Shown piece after piece: positions 41,703-54,500 of a DNA stretch of 64,000 nucleotides (positions are counted from its first letter, which is position 1; every line of letters begins with the position of its first letter). This DNA is from Leishmania infantum JPCM5 (taxonomy: Eukaryota > Euglenozoa > Kinetoplastea > Trypanosomatida > Trypanosomatidae): positions 678,502-742,501 of the forward strand of contig NC_009403.2 in assembly GCF_000002875.2 (NCBI RefSeq). The letters are read 5' to 3'. The translations under genes were made by a program, and so were the position numbers. A model generated the notes under the pieces. That model made no database searches. It was not told the DNA's origin and saw only the letters and a list, made by a program, of their open reading frames with translations.

Positions 41703-44700
41703 GCACCGAGGGAATAAGGTAAAAGAAAAAACCCCGGGTGGGAAAAACAAATATATTGGGAGATGAGAGAAACGAATGGGAGTAGAAGTAAAAGACGAAG
41801 GCGAAGGAAAGAAAGATATAGTTGACGAAAAGAGGTGTCTGCAACCAACCGACGCAGTAACGACAGCAACCACGGAAGGCGTGCAAACACACACGCTTGA
41901 CTTTTGAAAAAACAATTTGAAACGAGGCGACAACTACAGGAATTGACAAGAGAGGCGAACCACCACCACACGCACCGAGGGAGTGAGGGAGAGGAAGAAC
42001 CGCGGGTGGGAAAAACAAATATATAGGGAGATGAGAGAACGAATGGGAGTAGATGTAAAAGACGAGGGCGAAGGAAAGAAAGATATAGTTGACGAAAAGA
42101 GGTGTTTGCAACCAACCGACGCAGTAACGACAGCAACCACGGAAGGCGTGCAAACACACACGCTTGACTTTTGAAAAAACAATTTGAAACGAGGCGACAA
42201 CTACAGGAATCGACAAGAGAGGCGCAACCACCACCACACGCACCGAGGGAGTGAGGGAGAGGAAGAGCCGCGGGTGGGAAAAACAAATATATAGGGAGAT
42301 GAGAGAACGAATGGGAATAGATGTAAAAGACGAGGGCGAAGGAAAGAAAGATATAGTCGACGAAAAGAGGTGTCTGCAACCAACCGACGCAGTAACGACA
42401 GCAACCACGGAAGGCGTGCAAACACACACGCTTGATTTTCGAAAAAACAATTTGAAACGAGGCGACAACTACAGGAATCGACAAGAGAGGCGAACCACCA
42501 CCACACGCACCGAGGGAGTGAGGTAGAGGAAGAGCCGCGGGTGGGAAAAACAAATATATAGGGAGATGAGAGAACGAATGGGAGTAGATGTAAAAGACGA
42601 GGGCGAAAGAAAGAAAGATATAGTCGACGAAAAGAGGTGTCTGCAACCAACCGACGCAGTAACGACAGCAACCACGGAAGGCGTGCAAACACACACGCTT
42701 GACTTTCGAAAAAACAATTTGAAACGAGGCGACAACTACAGGAATCGACAAGAGAGGCGAACCACCACCACACGCACCGAGGGAGTGAGGTAGAGGAAGA
42801 GCCGCGGGTGGGAAAAACAAATATATAGGGAGATGAGAGAACGAATGGGAATAGATGTAAAAGACGAGGGCGAAGGAAAGAAAGATATAGTCGACGAAAA
42901 GAGGTGTCTGCAACCAACCGACGCAGTAACGACAGCAACCACGGAAGGCGTGCAAACACACACGCTTGATTTTCGAAAAAACAATTTGAAACGAGGCGAC
43001 AACTACAGGAATCGACAAGAGAGGCGAACCACCACCACACGCACCGAGGGAGTGAGGGAGAGGAAGAGCCGCGGGTGGGAAAAACAAATATATAGGGAGA
43101 TGAGAGAACGAATGGGAGTAGATGTAAAAGACGAGGGCGAAGGAAAGAAAGATATAGTCGACGAAAAGAGGTGTCTGCAACCAACCGACGCAGTAACGAC
43201 AGCAACCACGGAAGGCGTGCAAACACACACGCTTGACTTTCGAAAAAACAATTTGAAACGAGGCGACAACTACAGGAATCGACAAGAGAGGCGAACCACC
43301 ACCACACGCACCGAGGGAGTGAGGTAGAGGAAGAGCCGCGGGTGGGAAAAACAAATATATAGGGAGATGAGAGAACGAATGGGAATAGATGTAAAAGACG
43401 AGGGCGAAGGAACGAAAGATATAGTCGACGAAAAGAGGTGTCTGCAACCAACCGACGCAGTAACGACAGCAACCACGGAAGGCGTGCAAACACACACGCT
43501 TGATTTTCGAAAAAACAATTTGAAACGAGGCGACAACTACAGGAATCGACAAGAGAGGCGAACCACCACCACACGCACCGAGGGAGTGAGGGAGAGGAAG
43601 AGCCGCGGGTGGGAAAAACAAATATATAGGGAGATGAGAGAACGAATGGGAGTAGATGTAAAAGACGAGGGCGAAGGAAAGAAAGATATAGTCGACGAAA
43701 AGAGGTGTCTGCAACCAACCGACGCAGTAACGACAGCAACCACGGAAGGCGTGCAAACACACACGCTTGATTTTCGAAAAAACAATTTGAAACGAGGCGA
43801 CAGCTACAGGAATCGACAAGAGAGGCGAACCACCACCACACGCACCGAGGGAGTGAGGTAGAGGAAGAGCCGCGGGTGGGAAAAACAAATATATAGGGAG
43901 ATGAGAGAACGAATGGGAGTAGATGTAAAAGACGAGGGCGAAGGAAAGAAAGATATAGTCGACGAAAAGATGTGTCTGCAACCAACCGACGCAGTAACGA
44001 CAGCAACCACGGAAGGCGTGCAAACACACACGCTTGATTTTCGAAAAAACAATTTGAAACGAGGTGACAACTACAGGAATCGACAAGAGAGGCGCAACCA
44101 CCACCACACGCACCGAGGGAGTGAGGGAGAGGAAGAGCCGCGGGTGGGAAAAACAAATATATAGGGAGATGAGAGAACGAATGGGAGTAGATGTAAAAGA
44201 CGAGGGCGAAAGAAAGAAAGATATAGTCGACGAAAAGAGGTGTCTGCAACCAACCGACGCAGTAACGACAGCAACCACGGAAGGCGTGCAAACACACACG
44301 CTTGATTTTCGAAAAAACAATTTGAAACGAGGCGACAACTACAGGAATCGACAAGAGAGGCGCAACCACCACCACACGCACCGAGGGAGTGAGGTAGAGG
44401 AAGAGCCGCGGGTGGGAAAAACAAATATATAGGGAGATGAGAGAACGAATGGGAGTAGATGTAAAAGACGAGGGCGAAGGAAAGAAAGATATAGTCGACG
44501 AAAAGAGGTGTCTGCAACCAACCGACGCAGTAACGACAGCAACCACGGAAGGCGTGCAAACACACACGCTTGATTTTCGAAAAAAACAATTTGAAACGAG
44601 GCGACAACTACAGGAATCGACAAGAGAGGCGAACCACCACCACACGCACCGAGGGAGTGAGGTAGAGGAAGAGCCGCGGGTGGGAAAAACAAATATATAG

Positions 44701-46810
44701 GGAGATGAGAGAACGAATGGGAGTAGATGTAAAAGACGAGGGCGAAAGAAAGAAAGATATAGTCGACGAAAAGAGGTGTCTGCAACCAACCGACGCAGTA
44801 ACGACAGCAACCACGGAAGGCGTGCAAACACACACGCTTGATTTTCGAAAAAACAATTTGAAACGAGGTGACAACTACAGGAATCGACAAGAGAGGCGCA
44901 ACCACCACCACACGCACCGAGGGAGTGAGGTAGAGGAAGAGCCGCGGGTGGGAAAAACAAATATATAGGGAGATGAGAGAACGAATGGGAACAGATGTAA
45001 AAGACGAGGGCGAAAGAAAGAAAGATATAGTCGACGAAAAGATGTGTCTGCAACCAACCGACGCAGTAACGACAGCAACCACGGAAGGCGTGCAAACACA
45101 CACGCTTGATTTTCGAAAAAACAATTTGAAACGAGGCGACAACTACAGGAATCGACAAGAGAGGCGAACCACCACCACACGCACCGAGGGAGTGAGGTAG
45201 AGGAAGAGCCGCGGGTGGGAAAAACAAATATATAGGGAGATGAGAGAACGAATGGGAGTAGATGTAAAAGACGAGGGCGAAAGAAAGAAAGATATAGTCG
45301 ACGAAAAGAGGTGTCTGCAACCAACCGACGCAGTAACGACAGCAACCACGGAAGGCGTGCAAACACACACGCTTGATTTTCGAAAAAACAATTTGAAACG
45401 AGGCGACAACTACAGGAATCGACAAGAGAGGCGAACCACCACCACACGCACCGAGGGAGTGAGGGAGAGGAAGAGCCGCGGGTGGGAAAAACAAATATAT
45501 AGGGAGATGAGAGAACGAATGGGAGTAGATGTAAAAGACGAGGGCGAAAGAAAGAAAGATATAGTCGACGAAAAGAGGTGTCTGCAACCAACCGACGCAG
45601 TAACGACAGCAACCACGGAAGGCGTGCAAACACACACGCTTGATTTTCGAAAAAACAATTTGAAACGAGGCGACAACTACAGGAATCGACAAGAGAGGCG
45701 CAACCACCACCACACGCACCGAGGGAGTGAGGTAGAGGAAGAGCCGCGGGTGGGAAAAACAAATATATAGGGAGATGAGAGAACGAATGGGAGTAGATGT
45801 AAAAGACGAGGGCGAAAGAAAGAAAGATATAGTCGACGAAAAGAGGTGTCTGCAACCAACCGACGCAGTAACGACAGCAACCACGGAAGGCGTGCAAACA
45901 CACACGCTTGATTTTCGAAAAAACAATTTGAAACGAGGCGACAACTACAGGAATCGACAAGAGAGGCGAACCACCACCACACGCACCGAGGGAGTGAGGT
46001 AGAGGAAGAGCCGCGGGTGGGAAAAACAAATATATAGGGAGATGAGAGAACGGATGGGAGTAGATGTAAAAGACGAGGGCGAAAGAAAGAAATATATAGT
46101 CGACGAAAAGAGGTGTCTGCAACCAACCGACGCAGTAAAGACAGCGACCACGGAAGGCGTGCAAACACACAAGGATCTATACCTGCAAAAGATGAAAACA
46201 ATTTGAAACGAGGTGACAACTACAGGAATCGACAAGAGAGGCGAACCACCACCACACGCACCGAGGGAGTGAGGTAGAGGAAGAGCCGCGGGTGGGAAAA
46301 ACAAATATATAGGGAGATGAGAGAACGAATGGGAGTAGATGTAAAAGACGAGGGCGAAAGAAATATATATATAGTCGACGAAAAGAGGTGTCTGCAACCA
46401 ACCGACGCAGTAAAGACAGCGACCACGGAAGGCGTGCAAACACACAAGGATCTATACCTGCAAAAGATGAAAACAATTTGAAACGAGGTGACAACTACAG
46501 GAATCGACAAGAGAGGCGAACCACCACCACACGCACCGAGGGAGTGAGGTAGAGGAAGAGCCGCGGGTGGGAAAAACAAATATATAGGGAGATGAGAGAA
46601 CGGATGGGAGTAGATGTAAAAGACGAGGGCGAAGGAAAGAAAGATATAGTCGACGAAAAGAGGTGTCTGCAACCAACCGACGCAGTAACGACAGCAACCA
46701 CGGAAGGCGTGCAAACACACAAGGATCTATACCTGCAAAAGATAAAAACAATTTGAAACGAGGTGACAACTACAGGAATCTCAAAAAGAGGCGCAACCAC
46801 CACCAGACGC
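41703..46810 (-). repeat. 267-bp satellite array 4, inverted (about 19 units)
   Basis: The same satellite as arrays 2, 3 and 5 but read from the minus strand. The three units next to the flank (AG at about 46184, 46454 and 46731) are type B; all others are type A. The first unit (41703-41850) is degraded. Open frames across it are periodicity artefacts. Confidence 0.97.
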
Positions 46811-47340
46811 ACCGAGGAAGTGAAGACAGAGAAAGGCACTCGCACAATCACGGAGGACAGATGTCGAGCTTATTTGACGAGCGGGACAGTAATAACGCCA
46901 AAGGAGGAAGGCGACGATATGCGGAGCAAGACGAAGGCGAGACGAGACTTCACTACGACTCGAGGAACGACGAGATCGCGCAGATGTACACCCGTGGAGA
47001 GAACGATGCAGGGGAAAAGAGAGGGGAACCGAAGATGAGCAGTGGGAGATTCTCACAGAAGGCACGTGCGCCTGTCTGCTCTTCTCGGCACGTGTGTTTC
47101 TTTCGGTTCGTGTGTCTGTCGATGTCTGTGTGCGGTGGGCGAGTATGTCTGCGCAGATGCACAGGTTACTCTGCAGCCACGAAAAAAAGGCAACAACGGT
47201 GTACGTAGAGGGAGGCAGTGATGGGGGGCGGCTTCGTTGTTCTGACGGCTTGTATGGAGATATTCTGATCTATAAGAGAGCGAAACCAACCTACGAAACG
47301 GACACACAAACAGGCGCCGAGGGGTGGTGCACAGCGATGA
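46811..47340 (-). repeat. Cassette flank, inverted copy C
   Basis: Reverse complement of the flanks at 4669 and 23103. Its outer end stops at 47340 with GGTGCACAGCGATGA, after which the sequence belongs to the MBOAT gene. The outermost 55 bp or so of the flank, and the GC-rich array, are missing here. Confidence 0.9.
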
Positions 47341-48427
47341 CCTCCCACAGGTCGTAGTTGAAGGCGATGAGGCGCAGCGTCGACATGCGGAAGGCTACGC
47401 ACCAGCGCATACGCTGCTTCCAGAGAGGTATCCGGACCTCGGCCAGCACAGCCCAAGCAACCTTCTCGGAAGTGGGTACGAAGTACTGCAGCCAGTACGT
47501 CTGCTCGAACCCATCGTTGATCTCGATGAGGTACAGGAGAGTGACGTGCGCGGCCCACATGATGACCATGAACAGCCAGTAGGGGCACCAGCGCTGCAGC
47601 CGCGAGAAGATGACGTAGTTGGCGATGATGATGAGCAGCGGGAGGAAAAAGTGCGGGCCGTGCACAAAGATGACGAAGACGACGCCCACAACCGTGTAGA
47701 AGGCGGGCAGGATCCAAGAGCGCTGCAGAAAGGCGGTGCACCTCCTCCGTGCACCTGAGGGTGAGCCGAGAGTGCGCGCGCGTGAGCGTAGCTTATCCAA
47801 CCACCTCGGTGGCATCCACACCTTTACATGGCCGTCCAGCGACCCTGAGCACTCGCTGCTCGCCGAGGGTGATGAGCAGGCCGTGTTGTCAGAGGGGACG
47901 GGGGATGCAGATGACGTTGAGTAAGAGAGCAGCGCTCGATACAGCCCGGAAAAGCCCGCCAGCAGCAGGGCCAGACCAAGAAAACGCTTGTAATGAGTGA
48001 TGAACCCGACCCATTGATCGTCTACGCTATCGTCGTAGCCCTTGGAGCCCATGCGTTCAAAGAAGGGGTTCGGATCGACGGTGTCCCACTGGTACGAAAA
48101 GAAATTCTTGTAGCAGAACGACTGGAGCACGGCAAACCCATAAAGCATCGTTCCCAGACACGTTGCGGCGGTCACGAGATACTCGATGGAACACAGCCGA
48201 GGGTAAACGGTGCTGTAATCGGCGGCCCCAATGTCCAGCGCCGTGGTGGGGCTCACGAAGTGGAGGCGGCAGCTCCACGAAGGCGCAGTGCGGGGTGGTT
48301 GCGAGACAGAAGTGGATGGCGATAGCAACGGCAGCGCGGAGCCTTGGAGGAGGGACGAGGGCGACACCAGCGAGGGGTCCTGCACAGTCGCCTCCGGCTC
48401 TTCGTTGAACGCTTTCTCTGGCTCCAT
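47341..48427 (-). pseudogene. GUP-like: Truncated MBOAT acyltransferase (GUP-like), 5' part
   Basis: About 362 residues from an ATG at 48427 (MEPEKAF). A Ser/Pro-rich N-terminus is followed by hydrophobic segments at about 81-103, 146-166, 239-275 and 282-302. A polar loop (171-236) and an amphipathic stretch ending WCVAFRMSTLRLIAFNYDLW (342-361) come between and after; the last resembles the MBOAT-family motif that precedes the catalytic half. MBOAT/GUP1 proteins are endoplasmic-reticulum O-acyltransferases, involved in lipid or GPI-anchor remodelling and annotated as 'glycerol uptake protein' in trypanosomatids. The catalytic histidine region lies beyond the break and is missing. The frame continues only 15 codons into the inverted cassette flank before a stop at 47291. 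There is an N at 48455, just upstream of the start. Confidence 0.75.
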
Positions 48428-48595
48428 CGTCGCTGCCGAGAAGCGCGCAAGAAANAGCGATGCGGTGAGGGGAGGGGTGGGAAACGGACAGAGACGGCGC
48501 AGATCGCAAATCACTCGGGGCAGGAATATGACGAGTAACGACTAGCCATGACCTGGGTAAGGTGGAGGGCGCGCTTCGAGCGTGGTTGCGGGTAC
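48428..48595 (-). promoter_or_regulatory. 5' region of the MBOAT fragment
   Basis: On the minus strand this is CT-rich around 48465-48500, suitable for trans-splicing; one N at 48455. At 48596 it joins the satellite in plus orientation through the shared TGCAGACACC. Confidence 0.4.
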
Positions 48596-51500
48596 CTGCA
48601 GACACCTCTTTTCGTCGACTATATATTTCTTTCGCCCTCGTCTTTTACATCTATTCCCATTCGTTCTCTCATCTCCCTATATATTTGTTTTTTCCCAACC
48701 GCGGCTCTTCCTCTACCTCACTCCCTCGGTGCGTGTGGTGGTGGTTGCGCCTCTCTTGTCGATTCCTGTAGTTGTCACCTCGTTTCAAATTGTTTTCATC
48801 TTTTGCAGGTATAGATCCTTGTGTGTTTGCACGCCTTCCGTGGTCGCTGTCTTTACTGCGTCGGTTGGTTGCAGACACCTCTTTTCGTCGACTATATATT
48901 TCTTTCGCCCTCGTCTTTTACATCTATTCCCATTCGTTCTCTCATCTCCCTATATATTTGTTTTTCCCACCCGCGGCTCTTCCTCTACCTCACTCCCTCG
49001 GTGCGTGTGGTGGTGGTTCGCCTCTCTTGTCGATTCCTGTAGTTGTCACCTCGTTTCAAATTGTTTTCATCTTTTGCAGGTATAGATCCTTGTGTGTTTG
49101 CACGCCTTCCGTGGTTGCTGTCTTTACTGCGTCGGTTGGTTGCAGACACCTCTTTTCGTCGACTATATATTTCTTTCGCCCTCGTCTTTTACATCTATTC
49201 CCATTCGTTCTCTCATCTCCCTATATATTTGTTTTTCCCACCCGCGGCTCTTCCTCTACCTCACTCCCTCGGTGCGTGTGGTGGTGGTTCGCCTCTCTTG
49301 TCGATTCCTGTAGTTGTCGCCTCGTTTCAAATTGTTTTTTCGAAAGTCAAGCGTGTGTGTTTGCACGCCTTCCGTGGTTGCTGTCGTTACTGCGTCGGTT
49401 GGTTGCAGACACCTCTTTTCGTCGACTATATCTTTCTTTCCTTCGCCCTCGTCTTTTACATCTACTCCCATTCGTTCTCTCATCTCCCTATATATTTGTT
49501 TTTCCCACCCGCGGCTCTTCCTCTCCCTCACTCCCTCGGTGCGTGTGGTGGTGGTTCGCCTCTCTTGTCGATTCCTGTAGTTGTCACCTCGTTTCAAATT
49601 GTTTTTTCGAAAATCAAGCGTGTGTGTTTGCACGCCTTCCGTGGTTGCTGTCGTTACTGCGTCGGTTGGTTGCAGACACCTCTTTTCGTCGACTATATCT
49701 TTCTTTCCTTCGCCCTCGTCTTTTACATCTACTCCCATTCGTTCTCTCATCTCCCTATATATTTGTTTTTCCCACCCGCGGCTCTTCCTCTACCTCACTC
49801 CCTCGGTGCGTGTGGTGGTGGTTCGCCTCTCTTGTCGATTCCTGTAGTTGTCGCCTCGTTTCAAATTGTTTTTTCGAAAGTCAAGCGTGTGTGCTTGCAC
49901 GCCTTCCGTGGTTGCTGTCGTTACTGCGTCGGTTGGTTGCAGACACCTCTTTTCGTCGACTATATCTTTCTTTCCTTCGCCCTCGTCTTTTACATCTACT
50001 CCCATTCGTTCTCTCATCTCCCTATATATTTGTTTTTCCCACCCGCGGCTCTTCCTCTACCTCACTCCCTCGGTGCGTGTGGTGGTGGTTCGCCTCTCTT
50101 GTCGATTCCTGTAGTTGTCGCCTCGTTTCAAATTGTTTTTTCGAAAATCAAGCGTGTGTGTTTGCACGCCTTCCGTGGTTGCTGTCGTTACTGCGTCGGT
50201 TGGTTGCAGACACCTCTTTTCGTCGACTATATATTTCTTTCGCCCTCGTCTTTTACATCTACTCCCATTCGTTCTCTCATCTCCCTATATATTTGTTTTT
50301 CCCACCCGCGGCTCTTCCTCTCCCTCACTCCCTCGGTGCGTGTGGTGGTGGTTCGCCTCTCTTGTCGATTCCTGTAGTTGTCGCCTCGTTTCAAATTGTT
50401 TTTTCGAAAGTCAAGCGTGTGTGTTTGCACGCCTTCCGTGGTTGCTGTCGTTACTGCGTCGGTTGGTTGCAGACACCTCTTTTCGTCGACTATATCTTTC
50501 TTTCCTTCGCCCTCGTCTTTTACATCTACTCCCATTCGTTCTCTCATCTCCCTATATATTTGTTTTTCCCACCCGCGGCTCTTCCTCTACCTCACTCCCT
50601 CGGTGCGTGTGGTGGTGGTTCGCCTCTCTTGTCGATTCCTGTAGTTGTCGCCTCGTTTCAAATTGTTTTTTCGAAAATCAAGCGTGTGTGTTTGCACGCC
50701 TTCCGTGGTTGCTGTCGTTACTGCGTCGGTTGGTTGCAGACACCTCTTTTCGTCGACTATATCTTTCTTTCCTTCGCCCTCGTCTTTTACATCTACTCCC
50801 ATTCGTTCTCTCATCTCCCTATATATTTGTTTTTCCCACCCGCGGCTCTTCCTCTCCCTCACTCCCTCGGTGCGTGTGGTGGTGGTTCGCCTCTCTTGTC
50901 GATTCCTGTAGTTGTCGCCTCGTTTCAAATTGTTTTTTCGAAAATCAAGCGTGTGTGTTTGCACGCCTTCCGTGGTTGCTGTCGTTACTGCGTCGGTTGG
51001 TTGCAGACACCTCTTTTCGTCGACTATATCTTTCTTTCCTTCGCCCTCGTCTTTTACATCTACTCCCATTCGTTCTCTCATCTCCCTATATATTTGTTTT
51101 TCCCACCCGCGGCTCTTCCTCTACCTCACTCCCTCGGTGCGTGTGGTGGTGGTTCGCCTCTCTTGTCGATTCCTGTAGTTGTCGCCTCGTTTCAAATTGT
51201 TTTTTCGAAAGTCAAGCGTGTGTGCTTGCACGCCTTCCGTGGTTGCTGTCGTTACTGCGTCGGTTGGTTGCAGACACCTCTTTTCGTCGACTATATCTTT
51301 CTTTCCTTCGCCCTCGTCTTTTACATCTACTCCCATTCGTTCTCTCATCTCCCTATATATTTGTTTTTCCCACCCGCGGCTCTTCCTCTACCTCACTCCC
51401 TCGGTGCGTGTGGTGGTGGTTCGCCTCTCTTGTCGATTCCTGTAGTTGTCGCCTCGTTTCAAATTGTTTTTTCGAAAATCAAGCGTGTGTGTTTGCACGC

Positions 51501-54500
51501 CTTCCGTGGTTGCTGTCGTTACTGCGTCGGTTGGTTGCAGACACCTCTTTTCGTCGACTATATCTTTCTTTCCTTCGCCCTCGTCTTTTACATCTACTCC
51601 CATTCGTTCTCTCATCTCCCTATATATTTGTTTTTCCCACCCGCGGCTCTTCCTCTACCTCACTCCCTCGGTGCGTGTGGTGGTGGTTCGCCTCTCTTGT
51701 CGATTCCTGTAGTTGTCACCTCGTTTCAAATTGTTTTTTCGAAAGTCAAGCGTGTGTGTTTGCACGCCTTCCGTGGTTGCTGTCGTTACTGCGTCGGTTG
51801 GTTGCAGACACCTCTTTTCGTCGACTATATCTTTCTTTCCTTCGCCCTCGTCTTTTACATCTACTCCCATTCGTTCTCTCATCTCCCTATATATTTGTTT
51901 TTCCCACCCGCGGCTCTTCCTCTACCTCACTCCCTCGGTGCGTGTGGTGGTGGTTCGCCTCTCTTGTCGATTCCTGTAGTTGTCACCTCGTTTCAAATTG
52001 TTTTTTCGAAAATCAAGCGTGTGTGTTTGCACGCCTTCCGTGGTTGCTGTCGTTACTGCGTCGGTTGGTTGCAGACACCTCTTTTCGTCGACTATATCTT
52101 TCTTTCCTTCGCCCTCGTCTTTTACATCTACTCCCATTCGTTCTCTCATCTCCCTATATATTTGTTTTTCCCACCCGCGGCTCTTCCTCTACCTCACTCC
52201 CTCGGTGCGTGTGGTGGTGGTTCGCCTCTCTTGTCGATTCCTGTAGTTGTCGCCTCGTTTCAAATTGTTTTTTCGAAAATCAAGCGTGTGTGTTTGCACG
52301 CCTTCCGTGGTTGCTGTCGTTACTGCGTCGGTTGGTTGCAGACACCTCTTTTCGTCGACTATATCTTTCTTTCTTTCGCCCTCGTCTTTTACATCTATTC
52401 CCATTCGTTCTCTCATCTCCCTATATATTTGTTTTTCCCACCCGCGGCTCTTCCTCTCCCTCACTCCCTCGGTGCGTGTGGTGGTGGTTGCGCCTCTCTT
52501 GTCGATTCCTGTAGTTGTCACCTCGTTTCAAATTGTTTTTTCGAAAGTCAAGCGTGTGTGTTTGCACGCCTTCCGTGGTTGCTGTCGTTACTGCGTCGGT
52601 TGGTTGCAGACACCTCTTTTCGTCGACTATATCTTTCTTTCCTTCGCCCTCGTCTTTTACATCTACTCCCATTCGTTCTCTCATCTCCCTATATATTTGT
52701 TTTTCCCACCCGCGGCTCTTCCTCTCCCTCACTCCCTCGGTGCGTGTGGTGGTGGTTCGCCTCTCTTGTCGATTCCTGTAGTTGTCGCCTCGTTTCAAAT
52801 TGTTTTTTCGAAAATCAAGCGTGTGTGTTTGCACGCCTTCCGTGGTTGCTGTCGTTACTGCGTTGGTTGGTTGCAGACACCTCTTTTCGTCGACTATATC
52901 TTTCTTTCCTTCGCCCTCGTCTTTTACATCTACTCCCATTCGTTCTCTCATCTCCCTATATATTTGTTTTTCCCACCCGCGGCTCTTCCTCTACCTCACT
53001 CCCTCGGTGCGTGTGGTGGTGGTTCGCCTCTCTTGTCGATTCCTGTAGTTGTCGCCTCGTTTCAAATTGTTTTTTCGAAAATCAAGCGTGTGTGTTTGCA
53101 CGCCTTCCGTGGTTGCTGTCGTTACTGCGTCGGTTGGTTGCAGACACCTCTTTTCGTCGACTATATCTTTCTTTCCTTCGCCCTCGTCTTTTACATCTAC
53201 TCCCATTCGTTCTCTCATCTCCCTATATATTTGTTTTTCCCACCCGCGGCTCTTCCTCTCCCTCACTCCCTCGGTGCGTGTGGTGGTGGTTCGCCTCTCT
53301 TGTCGATTCCTGTAGTTGTCGCCTCGTTTCAAATTGTTTTTTCGAAAATCAAGCGTGTGTGTTTGCACGCCTTCCGTGGTTGCTGTCGTTACTGCGTCGG
53401 TTGGTTGCAGACACCTCTTTTCGTCGACTATATCTTTCTTTCTTTCGCCCTCGTCTTTTACATCTATTCCCATTCGTTCTCTCATCTCCCTATATATTTG
53501 TTTTTCCCACCCGCGGCTCTTCCTCTCCCTCACTCCCTCGGTGCGTGTGGTGGTGGTTCGCCTCTCTTGTCGATTCCTGTAGTTGTCGCCTCGTTTCAAA
53601 TTGTTTTTTCGAAAGTCAAGCGTGTGTGTTTGCACGCCTTCCGTGGTTGCTGTCGTTACTGCGTCGGTTGGTTGCAGACACCTCTTTTCGTCGACTATAT
53701 CTTTCTTTCCTTCGCCCTCGTCTTTTACATCTACTCCCATTCGTTCTCTCATCTCCCTATATATTTGTTTTTCCCACCCGCGGCTCTTCCTCTCCCTCAC
53801 TCCCTCGGTGCGTGTGGTGGTGGTTCGCCTCTCTTGTCGATTCCTGTAGTTGTCGCCTCGTTTCAAATTGTTTTTTCGAAAGTCAAGCGTGTGTGTTTGC
53901 ACGCCTTCCGTGGTTGCTGTCGTTACTGCGTCGGTTGGTTGCAGACACCTCTTTTCGTCGACTATATCTTTCTTTCCTTCGCCCTCGTCTTTTACATCTA
54001 CTCCCATTCGTTCTCTCATCTCCCTATATATTTGTTTTTCCCACCCGCGGCTCTTCCTCTCCCTCACTCCCTCGGTGCGTGTGGTGGTGGTTCGCCTCTC
54101 TTGTCGATTCCTGTAGTTGTCACCTCGTTTCAAATTGTTTTTTCGAAAATCAAGCGTGTGTGTTTGCACGCCTTCCGTGGTTGCTGTCGTTACTGCGTCG
54201 GTTGGTTGCAGACACCTCTTTTCGTCGACTATATCTTTCTTTCCTTCGCCCTCGTCTTTTACATCTACTCCCATTCGTTCTCTCATCTCCCTATATATTT
54301 GTTTTTCCCACCCGCGGCTCTTCCTCTACCTCACTCCCTCGGTGCGTGTGGTGGTGGTTCGCCTCTCTTGTCGATTCCTGTAGTTGTCGCCTCGTTTCAA
54401 ATTGTTTTTTCGAAAGTCAAGCGTGTGTGTTTGCACGCCTTCCGTGGTTGCTGTCGTTACTGCGTCGGTTGGTTGCAGACACCTCTTTTCGTCGACTATA

